DNA of 63,788 nucleotides from Thermoanaerobaculia bacterium (GTDB taxonomy: Bacteria > Acidobacteriota > Thermoanaerobaculia > Multivoradales > Multivoraceae), in the NCBI GenBank assembly GCA_022822365.1, contig JAJEBV010000013.1, positions 1-63,788 of the forward strand, in the 5' to 3' direction. A program made the translations under genes and the position numbers. Of the stretch, positions 22,925-32,059 are shown piece by piece. The first letter of the stretch is position 1; each line of letters starts with the position of its first letter. A model generated the notes under the pieces. The model was not told where the DNA came from and made no database searches. It saw nothing but the letters and a program-made list of their open reading frames with translations.

Positions 22925-25390
22925 GTGGACGATCTGAAGCAGGCACGCGCCCTCCCCTTCTGGGGCGAGGCGGACACCCCTCCGGAGCCCCCGCCGGGCA
23001 AGGCGCCGGAGGAGCAGGGCTTCGTCGCGGTCCTCCGGATCTTCGTCCGGACCTGGCCCTACCTGTGGCCCCAGATCGTCGGCCGCTGGCGGGAGCTCCC
23101 GCGCAACAAGGCGGCCGAGAGCGACGCCGCCGCCGACGGCGCGTGGAGCTTCCGTCACGTTCCGCCCCTGGTCACGGTGCTCACGGCGCTCGGGCCGCTC
23201 CTCTGGCTTCAGCCCCCGGGAACCGACTGGCGGCACGATCTCCTGCTGGCCGGCACGCTCCTGATGACGGCCCTCGTATGGGCGCTGCTGTTCGTCAGGG
23301 GCCGCGCCTACCTCTGGATGTCCTTCGCGCTCGTGCTCGTCGGCACGGCGGCGTTCGTCTTCGCGCTGTTCGGCGTGGAGGGCCTCGCCGACAGCCTCTA
23401 CGTCGGGCTCGTCGCGGCGGGATGCGTCTGCATCTGGGTGCTGCAGTACCGCTTCGACGGCGGCAGGCTGCGCTTCCGTATCCGGCTCGGCAGCCACCTC
23501 GTCTACTACTTCGTCCTGGTGTGGGCCTCGACCCTGCTGACGATGGTGATCGCCCTCTTCTCGGTGGACCTGATCAGCCAGTCGATCCTGCAGGCCGAGC
23601 CGCTGACGCCGTTCCTGGCCGACTTCATCGGCCGGTCGGAACTCGCCGGCGAGGCGCAGCCCGGCACCGGCGCGGAGTCCGTGGAACCCGACGCCGGGGC
23701 TGCCGAGCCGAACATCGACCTCGCGCCGCTGACCGCCGAGCAGCGGCACAGCCTGAAGTGGATTTACGCGGTCTTCATGGTCTTCGGGTGGTTCGCGCAA
23801 CTCCCGGTGATGATGCTGCTGCCCTACTACTACATCTTCATCATGCAGCGGGTGAACCAGGACCTGCGGATGGCGCTGGTGGAGCGCTGGCTCGGGCTGT
23901 CTCTTCGCTACCACAGCGACCACCGGGTCGGCGACTCGGTCTACCGCATCTACCAGGACAGCGCCCAGGTCACGGCCGTCATCGGCAATGTGACGCAGTC
24001 GATGCAGATGCTGAGCACCTACGCGATCGGCGTCGTCTTCCTGGCCGCGCTCGACCCGATCCTGGGGACCATGGCGCTCAGCATCGTCCTGCTCGCCGTG
24101 GTCTGGGGACGTTGGTTCTCGCCGCGGATGCGGGAGAGATCGCTCGCTTCCCGGGAGGCCAACTCGGACTTCACGTCGCGCGTCCAGGAGACGTTCGCCG
24201 CGATCCGGGTGATCAAGGCCTACGGCGCCGCGGACAGGGAGCAGGAGCGGCTCGAGCGGGATTCCGTGAGGGCGTTCAACGCGTCCTTTCGGGTCCGGTC
24301 GCTGATGGCCGTCGTCGGCATCGTCACGTTCTCGATCGCTGCCGCCGCCCTTCTGACCGCGCAGTTCCTGATGGCGGTCTGGGCCAATGGCGAGCGGGAG
24401 ACGTTCGCGACGGCGCTCGTCGCCCTCGTGGGTCTCAGCTTCGTGACGTGGAACCTGTCCGCGTACAACTGGGCCCAGGAGCAGATCGGCGCGTCGAGCG
24501 TATCCGTGCGGAACCTGGTCACGCTGTGGTCGCAGGCCCAGGACATGGCGATGGGTCTGGACCGGTCCTTCGACATCCTCGACATCGAGCCCGACGTGAA
24601 GAACGCTCCCGACGCTGCGCCGATGGGGCCCTTCCGCCGCCAGATCCGGTTCGACAACGTCGACTTCGCCTATGAGCCAGACCGCCCGGTTCTGCGGGGC
24701 GTCAGCTTCGGTGTTGAACCCGGCTCGATCACGGCGATCGTCGGCCCGACGGGCTCGGGCAAGAGCACGCTGGTCAGCTTGCTGCTCCGGCTGTTCGACC
24801 CCGACTCGGGCACCGTCTCGATCGACGGCGTCGACCTGCGCAAGCTGGATGTGGACAGCCTGCGCGGCAACGTCTCGGTCGCCCTGCAGGAGAACGTCCT
24901 GTTCGGGATGTCCGTGCGCGACAACATCCGCTACGTCGTCCCCGACGCGAGCGACGAGCGGGTGCTGGCGGCGGCCCGCGTCGCCTGCGTGGACGAGTAC
25001 GTCGCCGGGCTGCCGGAAGGCCTGGACACCGTGCTCAGCGACCGCGGCGGCAAGCTGTCGACGGGGCAGCGCCAGCGTCTTTCGATCGCCCGGGCGATCG
25101 TCAAGGACGCTCCGATCCTGATTCTCGACGAGCCCACGGCCGCGCTCGACGCCTACACCGAACACCGGGTGCTCGAGCGCCTGTCGGCGTGGGGCGAGGG
25201 CCGCGCCATCTTCCTGATCACGCACCGGATCTCGACGATTCAGCAGGCGGACCGGATCCTCTATCTGGACGGCGGCCGGATCGTCGAGAACGGGTCGCAT
25301 GACGAACTCATGGCGGTGGACGGCGGGCGTTACCGGTCATTCGTGGAGACCGAGGCGAGACTGTCGAGACGGGCCGCAGAGGCCGGTTGA
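22925..25390 (+). CDS. ABC exporter (fused membrane and ATPase domains)
   Basis: This is an 821-residue half-transporter. An unusual N-terminal part (~residues 1-240) holds several hydrophobic segments before the standard six-helix exporter domain (residues ~270-560). The ATPase has Walker A GPTGSGKST (~610), signature STGQRQRLS (~718), Walker B ILILDEPTAALD and the H-loop ITHR. The family moves lipids, peptides or drugs outward with ATP. Start is GTG 22925; no strong ribosome site is seen. The next ABC gene begins inside its stop codon (TGATG), so the two probably once formed a heterodimer. The partner is truncated here. Confidence 0.88.
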   Translation: MDDLKQARALPFWGEADTPPEPPPGKAPEEQGFVAVLRIFVRTWPYLWPQIVGRWRELPRNKAAESDAAADGAWSFRHVPPLVTVLTALGPLLWLQPPGTDWRHDLLLAGTLLMTALVWALLFVRGRAYLWMSFALVLVGTAAFVFALFGVEGLADSLYVGLVAAGCVCIWVLQYRFDGGRLRFRIRLGSHLVYYFVLVWASTLLTMVIALFSVDLISQSILQAEPLTPFLADFIGRSELAGEAQPGTGAESVEPDAGAAEPNIDLAPLTAEQRHSLKWIYAVFMVFGWFAQLPVMMLLPYYYIFIMQRVNQDLRMALVERWLGLSLRYHSDHRVGDSVYRIYQDSAQVTAVIGNVTQSMQMLSTYAIGVVFLAALDPILGTMALSIVLLAVVWGRWFSPRMRERSLASREANSDFTSRVQETFAAIRVIKAYGAADREQERLERDSVRAFNASFRVRSLMAVVGIVTFSIAAAALLTAQFLMAVWANGERETFATALVALVGLSFVTWNLSAYNWAQEQIGASSVSVRNLVTLWSQAQDMAMGLDRSFDILDIEPDVKNAPDAAPMGPFRRQIRFDNVDFAYEPDRPVLRGVSFGVEPGSITAIVGPTGSGKSTLVSLLLRLFDPDSGTVSIDGVDLRKLDVDSLRGNVSVALQENVLFGMSVRDNIRYVVPDASDERVLAAARVACVDEYVAGLPEGLDTVLSDRGGKLSTGQRQRLSIARAIVKDAPILILDEPTAALDAYTEHRVLERLSAWGEGRAIFLITHRISTIQQADRILYLDGGRIVENGSHDELMAVDGGRYRSFVETEARLSRRAAEAG

Positions 25391-26874
25391 TGGCCGAAGC
25401 AGCCGGGGCGTCGCGGCCGTCGTTTCGGGAAGGCGAAGAGCAGCTCGACCGAGCCGCCAGCGTCCTCGACCTGGGCACGGACATCCCGTTCCGGGAGGTT
25501 CTGCGCATCTTCGCGCGGGTCGTCTCGACCTTCCGGCTGTTCAAGGCGCGGATCGCGACGAAGCTCGGCTTCATCACGGTGGAGCTGGTCTTCCGCCTGA
25601 TGGTCGCGCCCTGGCCGGGCAAGGTCGTCGTCGACCACATCATCCTGGGCGCGCCGATCGGGGACGCTTCGGGTTTCCCTGCCTACCTGGCGCCGGCGGT
25701 ACTGCTGCTGGACGGCATGGGGCCGGTCGAGATGATGCTCTGGGTGTTCCTGCTCGGGGTGTTCATGGTGACGGTCTTCGGCTTCACGACGAGCCGGGGC
25801 GCTGGCAGGTCGCCCAGCGGAGCGCCCACGGGGGCATCGGCGGGCTCGTCCGGCGGCGCCACGGCCCTCACGCCGCAGGGGCACGGCACCCTGGCCCAGG
25901 GCCACGACATCGCCACGCAGACGGAGAACCTGGCGAACATGGGTTCCGGCCTGATGGCGGGCATCCTGGGGTTTCTCGACTTCCGGGTGCACCTTCGGCT
26001 CTCGCAGTCGATGAACCACTTCCTGCGAACCCGTGTAGCCAGGAAGCTCCGGTCGCTGCCGATGACGACCCTGGACGACCTGCGGATCGGCGACAGCGTC
26101 TACCGCGTCCTGTACGACACGACGAGCGCCAACATGCTGCTGCACGGGATCGCGCTGGGGCTCTACTCGGGGTTGCTCGGTGTCGTGATCACCCTGTCCA
26201 TCATGTTCACGTACTTCGGCGCCGCGCCCGAGGTCATCGTGCTGGGCATGCTGGCCCTTCCGATCGTGTTCCTCATCGAACTCCCCTTCGCCCGCATGGC
26301 GCGGCGCCGGGGGCAGGCCAGCCGGGCTTCCGGCTCCAGCACGACGAGCAACATCGAGGAAGGGATGAGCAACGTGCTTGCCGTCCAAAGCCTCGGCGGG
26401 AACGAGCGGGAGAGTCGTCGCTTCCGGCGGGCCAGCGAGGAATCGTTCAAGCGCTTCCGCACGGAGTGGTTCCTCGTGCTCACGTACCGGCAGGCCTTCA
26501 GCCTGGCGCTCATGCTGAGCCAGGTCGTGTTCTTCATCGTGATGGCCGGTCGGGTCATCGACGGCACGTTCACGGCTGGCGACTACTTCGTCCTGACGTA
26601 CTACTTTTTCGTCCTGAGCGCGACCTTCGGTGCCTGGGGCTTCATGTACACGGAGTGGCAGCGCGACATCGCGGGGATGCGCCGCGTCTTCTTCCTGATG
26701 GACCTGCCGGCGGAGAAGGCGCGGGACGGCGTCCAACTGGATCGAATCAAGCGCGGCATCGAGATGAAGGGTGTCGGGCTCGTCTATCCGGATGGTCGCC
26801 GTGCGCTCCGCGATGTCGACCTCGAGGCAAGGATCGGCGAGATCGTCGCGTTCGTCGGCCCGACCGGCGCCGGG
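25390..26874 (+). pseudogene. ABC exporter truncated in its Walker A motif
   Basis: About 495 residues of an ABC exporter are present: N-terminal linker, six-helix membrane domain and the first ATPase strand. The sequence reads GEIVAFVGPTGAG and then leaves the family: the Walker A lysine and the rest of the ATPase are missing. From about 26874 the DNA is the antisense of a GH32 gene; the frame stays open to 27540 but that tail is not ABC protein. The intact paralogue at 28203-30323 shows what is lost (GPTGAGKTS onward, ~200 residues). The gene is almost surely non-functional as an ATPase, though it keeps the coupling overlap with the exporter upstream. Confidence 0.8.
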
Positions 26875-27609
26875 GGCCACCGCCATCGCGTTGCCCTGGC
26901 CTTTCTGGTGGTAGCAGATCGTCGGCACACCCTCCCTGTTGAGGAAGCAGTTGCCGCTGTACATGCCGTCGAGAAGCCCCGTTGGATGGTGGCGCCAATG
27001 AAACAGGTCCGTACTCGACATGTGGCCCCAGTGGTCGGACTGCTTGCCCAGGCGAGTGTCCTGGAAGATGTAGAAGAGGTGGTACCGGCCCTTCCAGTAG
27101 ATGGCCCCGTTCGGGTCGAAGGGCATCGCGACGCCTTCCGGCATGACGAAGTGGTAGCCCGGTCGTGCAGGGTCGCTCAGGATGCGCTCGCGGAGTGCGC
27201 GGGTGCTTTCGGCGAGCGCGTCGGCGATCTGCGAGAGCGCAGTCGACACGCATCGCCACGCGCCGTCCGACTCCCTCGTCATCCTGAACTCGAAGGAGCC
27301 GTTCCCGGTCGGCGAACGGAGCTTCACGGGGTCGACGGTTGCCGAGTCTCCGTCGACGACCACCTTGGCGTCGTCCAGCACGAAGCGCTTGTCGTGGTCG
27401 CCGCTCCGGTCGGCCTGCTGCTGCAGTTGCTCCCGCAGATCGGCCTTCGTCGTGCCGGAGCTGCTTCGCCAGGTCTCGGCAAAGAAGGCGACCTGTCCGT
27501 CGATGTCACCGGCCCTTGTTGCGGTGTCGTAGGCCTGTAGTGCGGCCAGCACCTCGACGTCGGTCGCCCTGCTGGCCGAACGCCGCGTTGCAGCCGACTC
27601 GGAAGACAC
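26875..27609 (-). pseudogene. Truncated GH32 glycosidase with N-terminal NTF2-like domain
   Basis: The minus strand encodes about 245 residues. The first ~125 look like a SnoaL/DUF4440 NTF2 fold (VLAALQAYDTATRAGDIDGQ, VAFFAETWR). They are followed by a GH32-type beta-fructosidase start: PFDPNGAIYWKGRYHLFYIF, DHWGHMSSTDLFHWRHHPTG and YSGNCFLNREG. The normal GH32 nucleophile motif NDPNG appears as FDPNG, so the catalytic Asp is retained and the Asn replaced by Phe. After GNAMAV the family sequence ends at the junction with the truncated ABC gene; the RDP and EC motifs are lost. Start GTG 27609 lacks a signal peptide, so the 5' end may also be incomplete. Confidence 0.7.
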
Positions 27610-27621
27610 TGGGTGAACGTC

Positions 27622-27867
27622 CTAGCGGCCTGCTGGCGAGCCGAGGGACTCCAGGTGCCTCGCGATGAGCATCTTGATCAGAGACTGCCGGGGGACCCCC
27701 AGCCTCGAGGCCTCGCGATCAAGTGAGTCGATCATCCAGATGGGGAAGTCGACGTTGACTCGCCTCTGGTCGTGACCGGGTCGTCGCGCCTTCGTCACGT
27801 CGAGGTACTTCATGATGCTCTCGCCGGCATCGAACTTCCGATCGAGCTCGTTCGCCTTAGCCTTCAT
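27622..27867 (-). CDS. brnA: BrnA-type antitoxin
   Basis: This 81-residue protein reads ANELDRKFDAGESIMKYLDV, then RRVNVDFPIWMIDSLDREAS and RQSLIKMLIARHLE. This is the ribbon-helix-helix antitoxin that accompanies BrnT toxins (VNVDFPxWMxxxLDxEAxRLGVxRQSxIK). It begins inside the toxin gene with an 11-base overlap, so it is translationally coupled and in the toxin-first order typical of brnTA. BrnA normally dimerises, binds two BrnT molecules and represses the operon, here probably through the palindrome at 28118-28134. Confidence 0.88.
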   Translation of the reverse strand: MKAKANELDRKFDAGESIMKYLDVTKARRPGHDQRRVNVDFPIWMIDSLDREASRLGVPRQSLIKMLIARHLESLGSPAGR

Positions 27868-28117
27868 AGAGTGCGACCTCCTCTCTTCGGGATCTTCGCA
27901 CCGAGATGATCCGGATACGGTTGGTGCGGTAGGTGACGACGGCGGACCAACAGGCCTCCCCGATCCTGCCGACCACGAGAAAGCGCGGCTCGTCCATGGT
28001 TCGGGCAGGTACTTCGATCAGGTCCGGGTCGCTCCATAGTTGCTGCGCGTCGCGAAAGTCGATGCCGTGCTTCGCCAGGTTCGACCTGCTCTTGCGGGCA
28101 TCGAACTCGAACTCCAC
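27857..28117 (-). CDS. brnT: BrnT-type ribonuclease toxin
   Basis: The 86-residue protein starts MEFEFDARKSRSNLAKHGI then DFRDAQQLWSDPDLIEV, the signature of BrnT (FEWDxxKAxxNxxKHGVxFExA). It ends VVTYRTNRIRIISVRRSRRE, which carries the conserved RxISxRxA/SxRxE active-site region. BrnT folds like RelE and cleaves RNA, causing growth arrest. The start codon is GTG and lies directly next to the palindrome; the nearest Shine-Dalgarno-like GGAGG is about 18 bases upstream, so initiation may be leaderless or weak. Confidence 0.9.
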   Translation of the reverse strand: MEFEFDARKSRSNLAKHGIDFRDAQQLWSDPDLIEVPARTMDEPRFLVVGRIGEACWSAVVTYRTNRIRIISVRRSRREEVALYEG

Positions 28118-28134
28118 GGTATAGAAACTATACC
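28118..28134 (-). promoter_or_regulatory. brnTA operator palindrome overlapping a -10 box
   Basis: GGTATAG-AAA-CTATACC is a perfect 7-bp inverted repeat directly upstream of the brnT GTG. On the minus strand it contains TATAGT, a good -10 candidate 9 bases before the start codon. BrnA autorepression through such a site is expected for this family. The short distance implies a very short or absent 5' leader. Confidence 0.55.
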
Positions 28135-28202
28135 TCCGCCGCTAGCTCTTGTGATGCGGGCGTGGCCCGTGCGCCTTCGACGCCTCCAGGAGCCCCCGTG
28201 CC

Positions 28203-30323
28203 TCAACCTGCCCCGGCCTGCAGCGTGGCGTACCTCCGGTAGTGCCCGTCGGGGACCGCCATGAGTTCCTCGTGGGTTCCCTGTTCCCGGATCTCGCCGT
28301 CCTCGAGGAAGCAGATCCGGTCGGCGTTGGCGATCGTCGACAGGCGGTGGGCGATGATGATGACCAGCTTGTCCTTCGCCGCTTCGTGCAGGGCGTCCAC
28401 GAGGTAGGCCTCCGTCTCCGGGTCCAGTGCGGAAGTCGGCTCATCGAGGATCAGGATGCGGGCATCCCGCAGTAGCCCGCGGGCGATGGCGATGCGCTGC
28501 TTCTGCCCCACCGACAGCTTGCTGGTGACCGTGCCGAGGTTCGTGCGGTAGCCGTCCGGCAGGGCGGCGATGAAGTCGTGTGCTCCGGCGACGCGCGCGA
28601 CACGCTCGACCTCCGCCTCGGTCGCATTCCGGTTCCCGTAACGGATGTTCTCGAGGATCGAGTCGGAGAACAGTTGCGTTTCCTGGAAGACGTAGGAGAC
28701 CTGGTCGCGGAGGCTGTCCACCGACACGTCCTTCAGGTCGACGCCGTCGATGGAGACCGTGCCTTCCGTCGGCTGAAGGAACGCCGGCACCATGTAGGCG
28801 AGGCTCGTCTTGCCGGCGCCGGTCGGGCCGACGAACGCGACGATCTCGCCGACCCTGGCTTCGAGGTCGATGTTTCGCAGCGCCTGCCGGCCGTCCGGAT
28901 AGGTCAACCCGACCCCCTCCATCGAAACCCCCTGGCGGATCGCCGGGAGTTCGACGCCTCCGCTCGTTCTCTCCGCCGGCAGGTCCATCAGGAAGAACAC
29001 GCGGCGCAGTCCGGCGATGTTGTTCTGCAGAACCGGGTAGATGAAGCCCGCTCCGCTGAACGTCGCGCTCAGGACGAAGAAGTAGTAGTTGAGGACGAAG
29101 TAGTCGCCGGCCGTGAACGTGCCATCGATCACGCGTCCGGAGATCACGACGAAGAACAGGACCTGGCCCAGCAGGAACGCCAGGCTGCCGAACTGCTGGT
29201 AGGTCAGTTTGAGCAGCGACTCGATGCGGAAGCGCCGGAAGGACTCCTCGCTCGCCTTCCTGAACCGCTGGCCTTCCCGATCGTTGCCGCCGAGGCTCTG
29301 CACGGCGAGCACGTTGCTCATGCCCTCTTCGATGTTCGATGTCGTGGCGGCGCCCGAAGCGCGGCTGGCCTGGCTTCTGCGGCGGGCCATGCGCGCGAAG
29401 GGGACGACGAAGACGAGCATGATCGGAAGCGACAGGGCGGCCAGCAGGATGACCTCGGGAGCGTCTCCGAAGTACGTGTACATCATCATCGCGCTGATCG
29501 TGATGCCGAGAGAGTGGGAGTAGAACTCGAGGCCCACCTCGTAGAGGACGAGGCTGACGCTCGTCGTGTCGTAGAGGACGCGGTAGACGCTGTCGCCGAT
29601 CCGCTGGTCGTCCAGCGTCGTCATCGGCAGACGCTTGATCCGCCCGGCCAGTTTCGTCCGGAGGAGGTGGTTCACGGACTGGGTCAGGCGCAGGTGAACC
29701 CGGAAGTCGAGGAGTCCGAGAATGCCGCCCATCAGGCCGGAGCCCCGGTTGGCCTCGTTCTCGGTCCGGGTGGCGGTGTCGTGCCCCTGGGCCAGCGTGC
29801 CGTGCCCCTGCTGCAGGAGGGTGGTGGCGCCGCCGGATGAGGCCGCGGACGCTCCGGTGGGCATCCCGCTCGCGGACCGGGCCGTGCCCCGGCTCGTCGT
29901 GAACCCGAACACCGTCACCATGAACACGCCGAGCAGGATGACCCACAGCATGATCTCCACCGGGCCCTTGCCGGCCAGGAACAGCACGAACGGGGCCAAG
30001 TAGGAGGGGAAGCCGGCCGCGTCGACGATCGGCATGCCGAGGATGACGTGATCGACGACGATCTTGCCCGGCCAGGGCGCGACAAGCAGCCGGAAGACCA
30101 TCTCCGCGGTCACGAGGGAGAACTTGGCGGCGATGCGCGCCTTGAAGAGGCGCATGTAGGAGAGCGCGCGCCAGAAGATGCGCAGGACTTCCCGGAACGG
30201 GATGTCGGTAGCGGTGTCGAGCGTGCTCGCCGAGCGGTCGAGCTCTCGTTCTCCCTCCCGGAGCCTTGTCCGCCAGGACTTCGGGCGGCGCGGGAGTCGC
30301 GGGGCGGCTGCCGGTGTCGTCAG
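28203..30323 (-). CDS. ABC exporter, intact paralogue of the truncated copy
   Basis: This is a full half-transporter: six-helix membrane domain, Walker A GPTGAGKTS, signature LSVGQKQRIAIARG, Walker B ILILDEPTSALD and H-loop IIAHRLST. It is closely similar over its length to the plus-strand copy at 25390-26874 (shared VMVTVFGFTTSRG, QGHGTLAQGHD, LPMTTLDD). The first ATG is at 30155, but the open frame upstream encodes LREGERELDRSASTLDTATD then IPFREVLRIF, matching the paralogue's N-terminus, so translation must begin further up. No ATG, GTG or TTG exists there; CTG at 30323 is the best candidate. The substrate is unknown. Confidence 0.85.
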   Translation of the reverse strand: MTTPAAAPRLPRRPKSWRTRLREGERELDRSASTLDTATDIPFREVLRIFWRALSYMRLFKARIAAKFSLVTAEMVFRLLVAPWPGKIVVDHVILGMPIVDAAGFPSYLAPFVLFLAGKGPVEIMLWVILLGVFMVTVFGFTTSRGTARSASGMPTGASAASSGGATTLLQQGHGTLAQGHDTATRTENEANRGSGLMGGILGLLDFRVHLRLTQSVNHLLRTKLAGRIKRLPMTTLDDQRIGDSVYRVLYDTTSVSLVLYEVGLEFYSHSLGITISAMMMYTYFGDAPEVILLAALSLPIMLVFVVPFARMARRRSQASRASGAATTSNIEEGMSNVLAVQSLGGNDREGQRFRKASEESFRRFRIESLLKLTYQQFGSLAFLLGQVLFFVVISGRVIDGTFTAGDYFVLNYYFFVLSATFSGAGFIYPVLQNNIAGLRRVFFLMDLPAERTSGGVELPAIRQGVSMEGVGLTYPDGRQALRNIDLEARVGEIVAFVGPTGAGKTSLAYMVPAFLQPTEGTVSIDGVDLKDVSVDSLRDQVSYVFQETQLFSDSILENIRYGNRNATEAEVERVARVAGAHDFIAALPDGYRTNLGTVTSKLSVGQKQRIAIARGLLRDARILILDEPTSALDPETEAYLVDALHEAAKDKLVIIIAHRLSTIANADRICFLEDGEIREQGTHEELMAVPDGHYRRYATLQAGAG

Positions 30324-30410
30324 GGCGACTCCAGTAACCGGATCTCCGAGGCGGGGTGTTGCTCCAACGTATGCGTCCCGTCAGTCAATAGAGTTGCACC
30401 TTCCCGAGAG

Positions 30411-32048
30411 ATGTCCATTGTCCCACTAGCGTCGCCGTTGAGAGCGAGCGTATCCGCGTCGCTGGTTCTGGTTGCGGCGCTGCAGGCCGTTCTCGTTGCC
30501 TGTGCGCCTGGCAGTCGCGCCGAGCGGCTCGATTCCGACGCCCTGGTGGCCCGACCTCCCGCCGTCGGCGGTCCGCGCTACGGCGGCCACCTTCGCGTGG
30601 GCCATTCCCTGGAGCCCACCTCGCTCGACGCGATCCTCGGGCGGTCGGGCGCCGACGCCTACTTCTGGCGGCAGCTCTTCGATCAACTCGTCGACGCGGA
30701 CCCGCAACTCAATCCGCGGCCGGAGACTTCGCTCGCTACGTCCTGGGAGATCGGGACGGATCCCGACTCGATCACCTTCCACCTGCGCCAGGGTGTCGTC
30801 TTCCACGACGGCACCTCATTCAATGCCCATGCGGTGAAGGCCAACATCGAGCGGATTCTCGATCCGGAGACGGTCGCCACGCCGCGCGCATCGCTGGCCG
30901 TGATCGAAGCGGTCGAGGTGATCGACGACTACACCGTGCGCTTCGACCTGGCGCGGCCGTGGGGCGCGGGCTTCGGCATGCTGGCCGACCGGGGCGGCGT
31001 GATGAGTTCGCCTTCGGCGATCGAGGAGCTGGGCCCCGACTACGGCTGGAACCCCTCCGGCACCGGGCCGTTCAGGCTGAAGGAGGTGATCACCGGCACC
31101 CTCGTGCGCTTCGTGAGGAACGAGGACTACTGGGGCCGCGACGAGCACGGCAACCAGCTCCCGTACCTCGACGAGGTGACGATCCGGGTGATCCGCGACG
31201 AGACGGTCCGCGCCGCCGCCCTGCGGACGGACGAGATCGACGTTACGTACCTGCCCTACAAGGACGTGTCGACCTTCGAGCGGGACGAGCGGGTCCAGAT
31301 GGAGACGATGCCGGGCGGCGGCATCGCGCTGACGCTGGTGTTCAACGTGAACAAGCCGCCGCTCGACGACGTGAACGTACGGCTCGCGATCGCCCACGCG
31401 GTCGACCCGACCGTGATCAACCGGGCGATCTTCTTCGACCGGGCGATCGAGGCGGACGCAGGCATGTGGCCGGTGGGTTCCTGGGTCCACGAACCGGATG
31501 ACGAGCGTCCCTACTACGACATCGATAAGGCGCGGCGGTACCTCGCGAAGGCCGGTCGCGAAAGCGGCCTGGAGTTCACGGCGGTCACCCACCACAACCC
31601 CCTGCTCGTCTCCAGCGCCGAGGTGGTGCGGGCGATGCTGAAGAAGATCGGCATCCACATGGACATCGACGTGCTCTCCAGCGGACCGGCGACCGAGCGG
31701 TTCAACCACGGCCAGGAGTACCCGATGTTCATCACCTCCTGGAGCCGCTATCCCGAGCCGGACTGGATGGCGTCGCTGGCCTACAAGAGCGACGGCTACT
31801 ACAACCCGGGGAACGTGCTGCGGCCGGACGTCGACGAACTGGTGGAGCTTGGCGCGTCGTTCTACGACAACGAGGCCCGCAAGCGGGTCTACCTCGAGAT
31901 GAACCGGACGGTGCTCGGCGAAGCCTGGTTCACGCCGCTGCTCTACGGCGTGACCTACGCGGCGGCGCCCGGGAAGGTGCGCAACCTCGACCAGTTGATG
32001 GGCTGGGACGGCAAGATGAATTTCGCCACGATCTGGCTGGAGGAGTAG
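30411..32048 (+). CDS. Peptide/nickel-type ABC substrate-binding lipoprotein (SBP family 5)
   Basis: This 545-residue lipoprotein has its lipobox at Cys31 (AVLVACAPG). The family 5 signature appears as ITFHLRQGVVFHDGTSFNAH near residue 125, and SGTGPFRLKEV and DIDKARRYLAKAG are typical of DppA/OppA-like binding proteins. It should capture peptides or similar solutes in the periplasm and hand them to the two permeases encoded immediately downstream. ATG 30411 gives a proper lipoprotein signal; its ribosome site is weak. It is divergent from the ABC exporter gene at 30323. Confidence 0.9.
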   Translation: MSIVPLASPLRASVSASLVLVAALQAVLVACAPGSRAERLDSDALVARPPAVGGPRYGGHLRVGHSLEPTSLDAILGRSGADAYFWRQLFDQLVDADPQLNPRPETSLATSWEIGTDPDSITFHLRQGVVFHDGTSFNAHAVKANIERILDPETVATPRASLAVIEAVEVIDDYTVRFDLARPWGAGFGMLADRGGVMSSPSAIEELGPDYGWNPSGTGPFRLKEVITGTLVRFVRNEDYWGRDEHGNQLPYLDEVTIRVIRDETVRAAALRTDEIDVTYLPYKDVSTFERDERVQMETMPGGGIALTLVFNVNKPPLDDVNVRLAIAHAVDPTVINRAIFFDRAIEADAGMWPVGSWVHEPDDERPYYDIDKARRYLAKAGRESGLEFTAVTHHNPLLVSSAEVVRAMLKKIGIHMDIDVLSSGPATERFNHGQEYPMFITSWSRYPEPDWMASLAYKSDGYYNPGNVLRPDVDELVELGASFYDNEARKRVYLEMNRTVLGEAWFTPLLYGVTYAAAPGKVRNLDQLMGWDGKMNFATIWLEE

Positions 32049-32059
32049 GCACCAGCCAC

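Noticed and set aside
22694..25300. 868-residue minus-strand open frame antisense to the ABC exporter
   Set aside because: It has no domain or signal, a composition typical of antisense GC-rich codons, and the plus strand carries all ABC motifs.
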